Assembly: GCA_964035545.1 (NCBI GenBank)
Contig: OZ037767.1
Span: forward strand, 24,509,128 to 24,573,127
Reading direction: 5' to 3'
Origin: Bugula neritina
Lineage: Eukaryota > Bryozoa > Gymnolaemata > Cheilostomatida > Bugulidae
DNA: 64,000 bases
Shown here: positions 1 to 11,630 of the stretch, piece by piece
How positions within the stretch are numbered: position 1 is the first letter of the stretch
Layout: each line of letters begins with the position of its first letter
Position numbers and translations under genes: made by a program
Notes under the pieces: model-generated
The model's database searches: none
What the model was told of the DNA's origin: nothing
Seen by the model: the letters and a program-made list of their open reading frames with translations, nothing else

Positions 1-2205
1 GGGTGAGAGAGACTTGCTGTAGTAGGCTACTACTACTTCTCGGCCTTCCTGCACTTGAGACAGCACAGCGCCAACATTTTGGTCACTGGCGTCAGTGTCG
101 AGGATGTACTCCAGAGTGGGGTCTAGGTAGGCCAAGATGGGCGCCGTTAGCAGGCAGCCCTTGAGGCGGTCGAACGCTCCTTGTTCGACTGGGGTCCACT
201 GCCACGTCACTCCCTTTGCGGTGAGCCGGTTTAACGGCTGTGCTATGCCCGCAAAGTCTGGTATGTATTGTCTGTAATACCCTACCAGCCCCAAGAAAGC
301 CCGGAGTCCGGTCAAGTCTTGGGGGGTGACCCAGTCTTCTATTGCCCGTACCTTCTCGGGATCCGTTGCCACGCCGTTTCGACCGACAACGTGCCCCAGG
401 TACTTAACCTCTGGCTGCAATAGAGCGCACTTGGAAGGTTTGAGCTTAAGACCGGCACCTCGCAGTCTCTCAAAGACCTCCTGCAGACGACTGACATGTG
501 TCTCGAAGTCTGGGGAGATCACGATGACATCGTCGAGGTAGATCAGCAGTGTCTTCCAATGGAGCCCGCTGAGGACTTGCTCCATCAACCTCTGGAAGGT
601 GGCTGGGGCGGAGGTTAACCCGAAAGGCAACACCTTCCACTTCCACAAACCGTCCCGTGTGATAAACGCCGCTTTCTCCTGGGCGTCGGGACTCAGAGGA
701 ACTTGCCAATAGCCACTCAGCAAGTCTAACGTACTGAAGTACTTGCTGCCGGCTAGGGCGTCCAATGACTCGTCAATACGAGGTAGAGGGTAGGCGTCCT
801 GTATGGTTATGCTATTGAGTTTGCGGTAATCCACACAGAACCGCCAACTGCTGTCTTTCTTCCGGACCAGTACGACCGGCGAGCTCCACGCACTATGGGC
901 GGGCTCTATCAGTCCCCGGTCCAGAAGATCCCGTACTTGTCGGCTAACCTCCTTCTCTTTCTCCGGCCCCAGCCTACGTGTGGGTTGCCGGACAGGGACT
1001 GTCCCTGCAGTCAGCGGTATTTCGTGTCTGACAACTCCAGTCAGCCCCATGTCATGATCTCCGCTGCTGAACACATCACCGTAGTCGCGTAGTAACTTCG
1101 CCATAGCTTGGCGTTCTTTGTTACTCGCGCAGCCGCCACAGGCTGTGTCATACAACTCCCGGAGATGTGCTGAGACTGTCCCTCGCCCTTGAGTAGGGCA
1201 CCGAGGGAATGCCTCCGTCGCATCACCGAGTGACGGGCCTACGTCCTCCTCCTGAACAGAGTGAAAACGGCCCAGCATAGACCCAGCCGGAAGCTTGACA
1301 GACTCGGTAAAGGGGTTGACGCACTGCACTAAGATCTCCCCTTGCTCAGTCAGCTGATTCAGACTGCTGGCAAGTTGGATCTTTTCGTGCGCGCCTTCAA
1401 CTACCCCGAGTCCAGAGATCCGGCTATTGTTCACCCTGCAGTGAATGGTAGCCCGGGAGCGGCCTGGTATGGTACGGTTGCGTACCACCTGCACACCTCC
1501 CACTAAAGGGCGGCCGAATTTGTCGACGCAGGCGAGTTCTCGCCCGGACATCATCATCGCAGATTTACTAAAATCGATGTGACATCCGTGCCGTTTTAGG
1601 AATGGCATCCCGAGGATGGCGTCCTCCTTGAGCTGACTGACGATGAACGTCTCTTGGATCGTTTGATCACGGACTCGTCCCGTCAGCTCAATTATACCAT
1701 AGAAGGGAAGGCACGACCCGTCAGCTAGGGTGCCATACTCCCCCTCGTATGGTTCCATCTCGCCCCTGACCCTAGCACTGAGGGTGTCGAAGAGTTGGCG
1801 GCTTAAGAGGTTCGTGGTACAGCCCGAATCAATGAGGAAAGTAACAGCTTTGCCTTCCAGTTTACCGGGCAAGAAATAGCTGTTCCCATGGGGCTGCACC
1901 TGAACTCTCTCTTCAGGCCTTACTCTCGCAGGGAGTACCTCCCTCGCTTTGGGTTGCGAAGGAGGTCTCTTGGGATGGTGGTAAGTGGGCCTCGGGGGTG
2001 CCGAGGCTAGATTTCCGGCTACCTTTGTTGGCTCCCATCCAGATTCTTGGGCTGGTAGCCCTTCGAATCGATTGTGGAGGGGCATGGAAAAGGTAGCGGC
2101 GGGGCGGAGCCCCTTGCTGGTCTGTTGTGGCTGTTGCCACTGTCGGTTGCCAGTACGCGGTGCCCGTCTGGGTGACCTGCGTTTCTTCTTCCCTGGAGGT
2201 TTCAT
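1..2205 (-). CDS. Pol polyprotein (protease, reverse transcriptase, RNase H start), partial
   Basis: Begins at an ATG (2205-2203) overlapping the gag stop and stays in one frame for 735 codons to the window edge. About residue 125 is the aspartic protease active site in FLIDSGCTTNLLS. RT blocks follow: RFCVDYRKLN, FSTLDLLSGYWQVPL, VLPFGLTSAPATFQRLM, and the catalytic IYLDDVIV around 548-526. RNase H starts with YILDTDASDQNVGAVLSQ near the left edge. The protease and RT catalytic residues are present. The start of pol in the -1 frame relative to gag implies termination-reinitiation or frameshifting. Integrase must lie beyond base 1. Confidence 0.93.
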   Translation of the reverse strand, partial: MKPPGKKKRRSPRRAPRTGNRQWQQPQQTSKGLRPAATFSMPLHNRFEGLPAQESGWEPTKVAGNLASAPPRPTYHHPKRPPSQPKAREVLPARVRPEERVQVQPHGNSYFLPGKLEGKAVTFLIDSGCTTNLLSRQLFDTLSARVRGEMEPYEGEYGTLADGSCLPFYGIIELTGRVRDQTIQETFIVSQLKEDAILGMPFLKRHGCHIDFSKSAMMMSGRELACVDKFGRPLVGGVQVVRNRTIPGRSRATIHCRVNNSRISGLGVVEGAHEKIQLASSLNQLTEQGEILVQCVNPFTESVKLPAGSMLGRFHSVQEEDVGPSLGDATEAFPRCPTQGRGTVSAHLRELYDTACGGCASNKERQAMAKLLRDYGDVFSSGDHDMGLTGVVRHEIPLTAGTVPVRQPTRRLGPEKEKEVSRQVRDLLDRGLIEPAHSAWSSPVVLVRKKDSSWRFCVDYRKLNSITIQDAYPLPRIDESLDALAGSKYFSTLDLLSGYWQVPLSPDAQEKAAFITRDGLWKWKVLPFGLTSAPATFQRLMEQVLSGLHWKTLLIYLDDVIVISPDFETHVSRLQEVFERLRGAGLKLKPSKCALLQPEVKYLGHVVGRNGVATDPEKVRAIEDWVTPQDLTGLRAFLGLVGYYRQYIPDFAGIAQPLNRLTAKGVTWQWTPVEQGAFDRLKGCLLTAPILAYLDPTLEYILDTDASDQNVGAVLSQVQEGREVVVAYYSKSLSP

Positions 2206-3155
2206 CGTCGGCCCGCAGGAGGTGGGAACATCTGCGGGCCGCGGTAGTTTAACCCCGGAGTTAGGAAGGGACAGTACCTGCGGAAATGTCCTTGATTTCC
2301 GCATTCCCAGCAAAAACTGACCGTTTCCCCCTGTGGCGGCGCCGGTGGCCGTACGGGCTCAGCGGCGGTACCTACTGGGGTTTGGGGTGTCAGTGTTGCT
2401 ATCAGTTTGGCCAGCATGTCTGTCAGTTGAGTGACTTTCGATGCTGTCGCTAACTGAGCCATGGCAGCCGTGGCGGAGGTTTCCTCCTCTCGTCCTGCTG
2501 CCGTGTCCGTGCGGTCTACCTCCACTTGGCGGGAGCTCCCGCGACTTTTATGCATTTGACTTGCTAGGAGGTAAGCTTCCCCCTCAGTCAGAGCATCTTC
2601 AACGGTGGTGACTCCCCTAGCTAGAAATTGGTGGTGGAGACCCAAATCGTCGACAGATGCTGTGAAAGCGTCGAGGGTATAATTCTCGCGGTTGACTGGG
2701 GGCAAGTCGTTGTATGCGATCTGTGCCAGCTTCATGACCGTGGCGGCATGCTCCCGCAGCGGGGTGCGGGGATCACGCCGCAACCTCTGCAGTCGGGCCC
2801 TGGCATCTGTAGCAGAGAGGCCGAAGCGGGTCCGCAGAGAAGCAAAGATATTATCGATGTCTACGCCCAGCCCATAAGGCTTGGCTTTGTCCATCAATGC
2901 CATTCTAAGCTTTAGCAGGGCCACCCTAAGGGGCCACTGGGCGACGTCCATTACGTCGCTAAACTCTTGGATGAATTGTTCCACCTCCTCTTCGCCCGTG
3001 AAGGTGGGCGCCTTTAACCGGTAGCAGTCTTCAGTTAGTTCTCGCGGAACCCTTCGCTCTTCTACTACATGGTTAACAGGCATTGTCTCTACAGCATTGT
3101 CTCTACGCTCACCTTCTACTGCCGGTGGTTGCGTTCCAGCATTTTCAGTCTCCAT
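2202..3155 (-). CDS. Gag-like capsid/nucleocapsid polyprotein of the Gypsy element
   Basis: A 317-residue open frame. The middle resembles retrotransposon capsid (aromatic and leucine-rich helices at about residues 45-180). Near the C-terminus lies a CCHC zinc knuckle, CWECGNQGHFRRYC, with exact C-x2-C-x4-H-x4-C spacing, which binds the element RNA. A proline-rich linker precedes the knuckle. The stop codon TGA (2204-2202) overlaps the ATG of pol by the bases ATGA. The start was chosen as the first ATG after the LTR and leader. No internal stop or frameshift is visible. Confidence 0.9.
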   Translation of the reverse strand: METENAGTQPPAVEGERRDNAVETMPVNHVVEERRVPRELTEDCYRLKAPTFTGEEEVEQFIQEFSDVMDVAQWPLRVALLKLRMALMDKAKPYGLGVDIDNIFASLRTRFGLSATDARARLQRLRRDPRTPLREHAATVMKLAQIAYNDLPPVNRENYTLDAFTASVDDLGLHHQFLARGVTTVEDALTEGEAYLLASQMHKSRGSSRQVEVDRTDTAAGREEETSATAAMAQLATASKVTQLTDMLAKLIATLTPQTPVGTAAEPVRPPAPPQGETVSFCWECGNQGHFRRYCPFLTPGLNYRGPQMFPPPAGRR

Positions 3156-3186
3156 CTTGGATGCACTATCCCACCGCTGCCACCAC

Positions 3187-3495
3187 TGTTATGTTTTTCA
3201 GAATTAGGGTTGATATGCAATCCAGAGAGTCTAATTACTTGTTATAGAACTGCACCAGGATAAGTCGAGTGAACGAGTATATATTTTAAACACACTAACA
3301 CATTACAAAAACGATACAAATACATTTGACAATTTACACATCTAGACTATTCAGCACTCTAACTTCGACTGACTAACAGCGGGAAAACTATTACTGCTGC
3401 TAACTAATCCGAAGCCGCTAATTGGCTATTAATTGTTCCGGGTCAATTACACGACCCTGTATACTGTGCTGCTGGTAGCTCCACAAGCCACCACA
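3187..3495 (-). repeat. 5' long terminal repeat
   Basis: On the minus strand the block begins TGTGG at 3495 and ends AACA at 3187, giving the usual TG...CA ends and about 309 bp. It is followed by GTGGTGGCAGCGGTGGGAT, a G-rich leader of the kind often found just after Gypsy LTRs and the presumed primer-binding region. I could not match it to a specific tRNA. Beyond 3495 the sequence changes at once to AT repeat. The boundary is inferred without the partner LTR, so it may be off by a few bases. Confidence 0.7.
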
Positions 3496-3754
<259 letters not shown>

Positions 3755-4229
3755 ACGCCAAATATTTACTACAAATTTCAAAAATAGCATAACTTAAGTA
3801 GTATTACCGTGCCTATTTGCATCCAATTTACTAGTCTTACATTTATAGCAACTGTAACGTATTTTGTGTAGAATGGTTATTGCAAGCATTATTCAATTCA
3901 TATTCACATTGTAATCACAGCGAAGCTTCAACTTTATAGCTTTGTATTTACGTGCATGATTGAGTTTTAATTTTTTTAAAAATTTTATGTGCATAAAAAC
4001 TGTGTTTAAAAACTTTACCAATAAACAAAACTAAAAAAATGTACACATAAAATAGAAAAAAAATAAAATCACAAAAGTGACAAAATTTTTCCTCTATAAC
4101 TTATATAAACTCGCTGTACCAATCTCGGCATAATGGCGCCCATATGATTCCGTAAGATTACCTAATGTCAACACTCCTAATATATACCACTCTGATATCG
4201 ACCATCTCTGTAGAATGCTAACACAATGG

Positions 4230-4440
4230 ATTGTGTTGAGGTTAGTGAACGCTAGCCCAGGATCCTGGACTGCGGGCGCCACCAAACGAGCGCCCTAACT
4301 CGGAGTCCTAACTTCACTCCTACAGAGTGACAGGAGCTGGAGTTATCTCGCAGCCACGTCAATAACCTCAAAATAATATCTTTTTCAGTTCAGTGAGCCA
4401 AATAACCCGTATCTACCAACCCCGACACCCTGCGCGGCTC
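4230..4440 (-). other. GC-richer patch with a primer-binding-site-like motif (possible LTR element remnant)
   Basis: Against an AT-rich background this patch has higher GC. On the minus strand it contains TGGTGGCGCCCGCAG (around 4283-4269), which resembles the TGGCGCCC core of some retroelement primer-binding sites. No gag or pol frame follows and no LTR pair was found. It could equally be an unrelated repeat. Confidence 0.2.
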
Positions 4441-4479
4441 GGCCATAATGGCCTTGCAAATAGTTATGCTGTCACAGTC

Positions 4480-5560
4480 ATACTCCTAATGATACTGATA
4501 GTGATAGTCATACTCAATCAGTGAGTCATGGTGCACAGTGTCAGCTTGAGCTTTAGTGTCAATGATCAATGTCAAATATGTATCCATCAAATTCAATATG
4601 AATATGTTATACTTATAGTTATTGTAATTGTTAGTTATAAATTGAATTATTATAATAATAATTATTAATATACTTTATTATTTATACTTATACTTATAGG
4701 AGTATCCTGTAGGTGTATCACTATCAGTGATCACTATGACTATCACAGTATCAGTATGAGTATAATTTTCATCTTGGATTCTGCCTAGGGTCAGAGCTAG
4801 TGCTACCTTGATTTTGCTCTTACTTTTGGCTTTAGTTTTACTTTTAGTTTTACACTTATAGTTTTACTTTTACTTTTAGCCTTTCATGGTTTAGGTTTAT
4901 CACCCGTTAATACTCATACTATTTTAGTATTAGTAATCACTAATGGTAATAACTATAATTAATACTAATAGTAATAGTAAGTCTGTAATGTCAATGATTG
5001 CGCAATGGCCATGCTAAGCATTGTACTTTTAACTAATAAAGTTAAACTCAATTTAGTAAATTAAAGCCTAACAAACAAATTAAAAGCATCAAACTTGAGG
5101 TTAAAACCAATAGACAATAGTAACCCGAAAGTTCCCTAGGCCTATGACTTATTGACTATGAGTATGGACATTCCAGTGGCTATGCCTATCGGTTATTGCT
5201 ATTAGAAATTTAGTATTACTCATTACTGATAGTAATACTATTACACTTACAGTATTAGTAATTTATAACAGTATAAGTAATAGAAATAATTAATTATTAT
5301 GTTACCTAATCCTATGTTTTGATTTATGTTAGAGTCTTGGACAAATTTAAAATCATCTTCCTAAATTTGTTATTGTTGCTTGTAGTTGTTAGCTAATGAA
5401 AATTTAAAATATCAACTATTATAATTATTTGATTATGGTAATGGTATACACTACAGGTATAACTATTGCTGGTACTAAATGAGTATCATTATTACCTCTA
5501 GTTAGTATATAAAGTTATTATATAAGTTATTATGTGTGATAATTTTGTGGGTTTGGAAAA
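4480..5560. repeat. Degenerate simple-sequence region (TACTCATA/GTAATAGTA-type words)
   Basis: Over about 1 kb the sequence is built from slightly varied short words such as ATACTCATA, GTGATAGTCA, TACTTATAG, TTTTACTTTTAG and GTAATAGTAA, without one clean period. No gene was seen. Similar sequence recurs at 17460-18190, 29570-29870 and 62860-63170, so it is a genome-wide style of cryptically simple DNA. Confidence 0.6.
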
Positions 5561-6366
5561 TTAACTGAAGAACATAACTCCTTGTAGTGAGGGATTTATT
5601 GTAGTATCAAAAAGTGTAATAGTTCTTATGATGTGTCCTCTTCGAGCTCCAGTGGAAGACTGCTCTACACTGGCAAGCTCACCCCCTTATTTACTCTTAG
5701 AAATCGGCGCCCCCTCCCCCCCTCTTAAAGTTCAGACGCCTGACTTCTAGAATATTCCATCCATCTCGATCCGAGTCTATGCATCCCGAAATCCAAAACC
5801 ACTGAACTCTGGCTGAGATCGGATTTACATGATAAAAAGTAACACCAATATATTATAACAAACAAAGACAACTTTAAAAAAGTAATCTCAAAATTCATTA
5901 CAAATGTATCGTTTAAGTAATAATATAAGTGTATGTATGAGTGCAACCATGAGTATATTATAATTATTGATAATATCATTATTACTAATAATATTACTAT
6001 TGCTTTCAGTTTTAGTGTAATATTTATTGTTACTATAGAATTATTGTTAAAATATTGATACATAATTATATTTATTATATGAATGTTTTTTCAAAACAGA
6101 AGTTGTAGATTAATTTTGATTATTTTTTGTTGTTGTCTATGTTGTTTCTGTATTGGAGCTAAGTTTATTTTTTGATGGCCAACATTAAATGAATATCAAT
6201 ATGTGGTTTGATATGTAAGTTTTCTTTGTATAGTTTTTGATAGTCAAAATGAAAACTCACTATCAGTATGTTGAATGAAACAATTAAAAAAAACAGTAAA
6301 TTTAAACTAAAATTAGAATTGGTCAGATCTATAAGAACTTTATTGCACATATAATTGAAACTTCAA

Positions 6367-6741
6367 TTAAGCATCATCTACTAATTTGAACTTAACTTTG
6401 TCCAATCTTGAGCCTCTATCAATAAGCTCTTGTTGGGGTAATTTATGCAAGTGCAGCTTTATTACTTGTCTGTTTAATACTTCTGGCAAAACTCTAATAG
6501 CAATAGGCCTCTTTTTGTTCTGATTTAATATTGGCCTGTCATATTTACAGAGATGGTATAGTAAAGTCAACATGATCAATTTCAAGTTCAGGGTAAGTTT
6601 ACCTTCCTGTGATTTTTTGATAAATGTAGTTAATCATCGCAAGTTTGTAATTATGTAGTTGAACTTGAGCTCTTCTGGCTTAAATTTACATACCTTCCTA
6701 ATAGCTTGAGTAAAAACATAAGTTTCTTCTATGAAAGCCAT
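6367..6741 (-). CDS. Possible two-exon small gene or gene fragment, function unknown
   Basis: Candidate exon 1 is 6741-6694, starting MAFIEETYVFTQAIRK and ending in AAG|GTATGT. Candidate exon 2 is 6606-6367, following ATCACAG, starting EGKLTLNLKL and ending LVDDA-stop. Joined, they give 95 residues. The 87-bp intron is a multiple of three and is open in the same frame except for one TGA, so this could also be one exon broken by a nonsense change, that is, a pseudogene or retrocopy. The product looks protein-like: mixed charged and hydrophobic residues, with a basic middle segment containing YDRPILNQNKKRPIAIRVLP. I do not recognise the family. No paralogue lies in the window. Confidence 0.3.
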
Positions 6742-7364
6742 GGATGTTGTTTTGTGTCAGCAAGGGGCCGCGCCCTGAAACAGCTGCTGTACACAGGTTG
6801 TGTTGTCCTGTGCAGAGAGCTGGTCTTGCATCAGAAACTACACGTTATTAAAGTTCTCTATTAAATTATTTGCTCTGATTAGTTGATTCAAGGTCATCAG
6901 ATTGAAACATTATCCTGATGGTTTCTTTCCATCTACATCCAAGTTTCTCATTACCCAGAGTTGAATTCTACAGGCTTTTTCATTATGTCATTCTTTTCTT
7001 TCATCAGTCCTATTTTTTCTTCTCGTGCAACACAACCAAGCATATGACCATCTTTATATTGCAATGGATCTCGAGAGTTGTCATCACAATGTTCTGGAAA
7101 GTTCTAGTAACTATTTGCATTATTATTATAACAAACTCCTGGTGTATTTTTCTGAATGCTTTAAATATTGTAATTATAGTTATGCTCTTAGTTGTTCATC
7201 TCTGGTTATATTATGTAAACCGATCTTTGACCGAGAGTCGGCAGAGTCGCAGTGCCAAAGTTCTGAACATGGCAATTATCGGCCATGTTGGGCTCCAACA
7301 TCTCCGACAGTGCCGATCATTGGCTGAAGATGGTGGAAGTTTCTGGAACAAACCTTTTGTGCAC

Positions 7365-7400
7365 TATATAAAGAGGCGAGCTCCAAGTTGTAATTCAGTC
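7365..7400 (+). promoter_or_regulatory. TATA box plus initiator core promoter
   Basis: TATATAAAG at 7365-7373 is followed by TTCAGTC at 7394-7400. The putative +1 A (7397) is 32 bases after the TATA start, the standard metazoan spacing. The surrounding 200 bases are GC-richer than the neighbourhood. It lies about 0.8 kb before the first recognisable exon of FKRP-like gene A and on the same strand, so it may be that gene's promoter. It might instead belong to an unrecognised LTR. Confidence 0.45.
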
Positions 7401-8198
7401 TACAGCTGGAGCTTATAGAGGAAGGATATACTTATACCACAATACATACTATGTTATTAGCTACCATGCAACTTTTCTTATCTCTCACCATGCAAGGAGT
7501 TATGTTCTCTGATTAGTTTATTCTGAACCTACAATTCTACTACAAAATAAACATGAATTATGTTTTTTAAATTTGTTTGTCACCAAAAGCTAACCAAATT
7601 TTACTATTTAGACTTGTAATCCTTATTGTAACTACCATTCCCTCATGTTTTACAGCCATTTCTGCTGCTTTGTCTATTTAGTGTTGCCTTTTATTTGCAT
7701 TATTTAGGGTTTTTGGGTGGTAATGTCTTAAGTATGACTTATCAGCATGTGTAGTAATTTTTGTCACATCACCTTTTTTTCTAACCTCACGGAAGATAGA
7801 TATATATGTAGTACTTTAAAGAATAACTGAGTTGACTTGAAATTTTAAAATTTGAATTTTCAAGCCAGTTTAGTGGTAGAGCTGTGTGTTGTAGCAGCTA
7901 AGAAATATCATGCAATAAAATTGAGCAATAATTACTATTATCTTTCTGAAGCCACCGTCTTCAGAACCTGCTGAAAACTAAATCAGGAAACTATTGGCAA
8001 GCCATCGGAAATCTTAAATCAATTCAATACATATTTGCACAAAATTTATTAAAAAAAATATTCGAGGATGCAACCCCCAAACAGTCTGTAGATAATAGCT
8101 ACGGTATTTATAAATATTTCAATACTGCTTAGATAAAGTGTGTCAGGGATTCTTTAACAGGATTGATTTTAAACTGTTGTAGAGTAAAATTTCACCAG

Positions 8199-11100
8199 GC
8201 CTGCTGATCAAAGTTGGGATATGTGCCTTTATTCTAGCACTTCTTGCTTATGGGGTATCAAAGGGCTTTCATCAAAAGTTAGTTTTAATATTTATCATTG
8301 ACATTTGTATAAGCAAATCTACCATTCTAATTGTTTTAGTCATGTCAAACAGTAAATTTTTTATTAATGTTTGAAAAGAAGATTTGCAAATTCACATTGA
8401 ATGCCAAATTATGCTGTTTTGTATTTTTTTCTGTATGTTGTTTTCTGTACAGTTTTTCAAGTTGCCTTGTAAAAAAGATTATATTGATATGTATTTTAAA
8501 TAGGTTTCGGCTGAATAATGATTAACTTATGTTCAGTATTAACTTGATAGGCTTTTCTGTCTCATAGACATTATTTTAGAATTTAAACCAATATTTTGCT
8601 GCTACATTTTTCAGTTTCCTACTAAATAAGTTTGACGGGAGCACAAACGCACAAATATTAGAGAAAACACTTACGGCTTCTCAAATAATTGAAGAAGTTA
8701 GGCGTTCAAATTATACCAGAATCAAGTCTGGAAGGCTTTTGGCATTTGCTCACACCAAGGTAGAATTTTGGACATTTCTTATTATTGTTTGCAGTACTTT
8801 TGAAGATTCATTTTTTTAAATCTATTACGTTCTAATTATTTTATTTATTTTGAGCTTTACCTTTCACAAGTACATCTAGCACAAGGTTTCTCCAATTCTT
8901 AGTTGAATGAAGTAGCCGAGTTGCTTGGTCATCCCCAGAGATATACAATTCCACCAAAATTAGCCACCGAGTTCCTTGGTCATCACCAGAGACATACCAG
9001 TCCACCAAAATTAGCCAGCAACAAACAGAAAAAAGAGGTCTGCCCAGAGTCTTTCCAGAAGAATGCAAAATCTCAAGACATATATTTCCGGCATGGTACG
9101 TGCTTTCTAAGTAGCATCTTGTTTATCTGCATTTCACTGAACTGCCCTTCAAGTTGTGTCAATGTTACAAGTCCAATAAATCCAGTGTTTGTTCAGCTGT
9201 GAACTGCGTTATTCTCTGCCCCCATTTTTGTTGCTTTGAATAAAAAGGAGTTCTATAATAAACTAGGCTGTCTATAGTTTCCAAATCCTATTACTCGACA
9301 GTTGCTCTAACTAGATAAATCATTTGAAGTATTTGTTTTTTGTCTACTGGTATTAAATGTGGAAATATTTTCACTTTACCTGAGCTACCCTAAAATTAGG
9401 CAAAAAAAAACTTGTTTCCAGGGGGATTTAAGCTACAGACCTGTACAGATGTACCTGAGTTCCATACTTTACTCACCCTTGTCTACAATTTTGTACATTA
9501 CGACTCTAAATATTTCCAACATATACCTTCCATATTCCAAGAAGTAAATAAATTCTATCCAAACATTCGTATAATTGCTGCCATCCCAGACACGCTGACT
9601 CTGAATCAAGCTGACTATAAAGACACCACAATCATTAAACTGAAGAAAAGGTAAGTACATAAGATATTGAGCAAGTTGATGTAAACCTTAAAAGACATTA
9701 CTATCATTACAATCAAAAGTAGATAGATGAAATATGCTTTTTAAAGAGTATGATACTGTCAAACTGAAATTTATAACTGCTCATCTATTTAGGTTTACAT
9801 ATTACAATTGTTTAACCCACAGGTATGCCTTGTAAAGTTCAATAGTTTCAAATGTAGGTGAAATAAGATAGGAATTAAATAAAGCCTATGTTCTAAATAA
9901 AATGGAGAGCAAAAAACGTTCTCACTAGAAGCTCAACCCCTGCCCCAAACTAAAATTCATCGGGAAAATTAAACAACTTTTGCTATTGAAATTTTCTGTA
10001 ACTGCATGTAAAGGTAGTTCTGTCATGTTTATTTATTGAATTTTAGCTACACATGTTTTCTATTTCACTCCTGCTTTGAAGCTTTTGTGAGCAAAGAATT
10101 TGCAGGTTAAAAATTATAGACTGGTACTTATAACGATTGTTTTAAAACTTGTTTTTGTGTAAATACACTAATCTAGTCCTTTCTAGATGTGTACGTTTCT
10201 AGATTTTCTGTGATATGCTTTCTTCTATGTTATATAGTGAAGCAGAGTCGACTATATGGAGGAATCTCATAGACAGAGTACAAACTAAGTATGTGTATAT
10301 TGGAAGAAATGTTGTGAAGTTCACATGGTTTGATAGACTAGAGAGATTAGTTAGAGAGATGGGCAATCTAGAAGCTTCTGTGGTGTCTGGTGCATACAGA
10401 ACTCTAGTTTCAGGAGTGGTAAGTACTTTAAGTTTTATTTGTTTTCAAACAAATCATTAGTGACTAGTAGAGTATTTTTTATTGAAATAAAGCGTCAAGC
10501 TTCATTTATTTGATTTTACTCCTTTATTATGTGTTGAAATAGTGTCATATAGAGCTCTGGTATCAGGTGTGGTAGGTACTGTACTTTTTGATAATTTTAT
10601 ATAAACACTATTGATTAACAATTCATCTACTACTATTCCACAGCTTTACACTGCTTACTACATTACTGTTATAAACAATACCTGTCTTGTAATCTATATT
10701 GTATAAATATATACCTTTTTGTATGAATAGCAATGAATGCATAAAGCTGCGATGTATAAAGATACATAGATTAATTATAGCTTGGTTTGTTTATGAGCTG
10801 TTGGAGTTTTACATAGTGCTGGTGGGCATGTTTACTTGTTGTTAAATCTACAGATTTAAACGATGCATAATTAATTTCTTTTTTCTTATCTATATTCGCT
10901 TTTGATCTCTCAAATTGTCTTTATTTTCTTTCAGCTGGATTATATCAAGTAAGGACCATGTTATGTTTATTTAACTTATTATGTATTGTCCCAATTAAAC
11001 TCAAATGTTTTATTTGCTAACATTCTTTAGTTGAAAGGAATGCTAGCAACTACATTACTTAATGCTCTACTCCATTTTCTATATACTATAGAGTGCAATT

Positions 11101-11578
11101 ATGCATGCCTTATAGCCCATAGATAGGATTTGCTGCATCTGCCTATTGATACAAAAACCTTACTACCTGGTTTATGTTCCTGTAGAGACAATTTTTGGTG
11201 GCACCTACTGAAAGTGTAATATAAACATTATATAGAATTATGTATTTAGCAAAACAATACCCAATTTTAGTGGTGGTTTCGCCTGTGGGGAGAATAACTT
11301 CCAAATATAGATTAAAAATATGTGATGCTGCCACCCAAGTGAGTTGGCTATGGTAGAGGCTAATAATTCCCAATACCAAATTTATAGACTTGCTTATGCA
11401 ACACACGTTTAAAGCATGTTTTACACACTTTGACAACATTACAATATTTTTGAGAACATTTACTTAGGTGGTGTTAATGTTTATGGCACTACATAAGTAG
11501 GTGCTATATACAAAACTGCCACCCAAGTTGGATATGATATGATTATGTATATATATAGGCATATATAAATCAATGTGA

Positions 11579-11630
<52 letters not shown>

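Larger units (their letters stand above)
1..3495 (-). mobile_element. Ty3/Gypsy LTR retrotransposon, truncated by the window edge
   Basis: Read on the minus strand the order is LTR (3495-3187), a short leader, gag (3155-2202), then pol with aspartic protease, reverse transcriptase and the start of RNase H, leaving the window at base 1. Protease before RT, with RNase H directly after RT, is the Ty3/Gypsy or retrovirus order. Integrase and the 3' LTR lie outside the window, so neither clade nor insertion age can be read. The element is clearly richer in GC than the AT-rich host DNA, and both frames are open over their visible length, which suggests a recent insertion. It sits directly beside an AT microsatellite. 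The assignment to Ty3/Gypsy is firm from the RT motifs; activity is inference. Confidence 0.93.

Noticed and set aside
2628-2915. Plus-strand open frames opposite gag and pol
   Set aside because: They are antisense shadows of the retrotransposon coding frames.
5725-6063. 112-codon minus-strand open frame
   Set aside because: The hydrophobic Ile/Tyr-rich frame comes from ATAATAATT-type simple sequence; the C-terminal part is unrelated GC-richer DNA.
6918-7418. 166-codon plus-strand open frame
   Set aside because: It runs straight through the TATA/initiator region, has no motif and has AT-driven composition.
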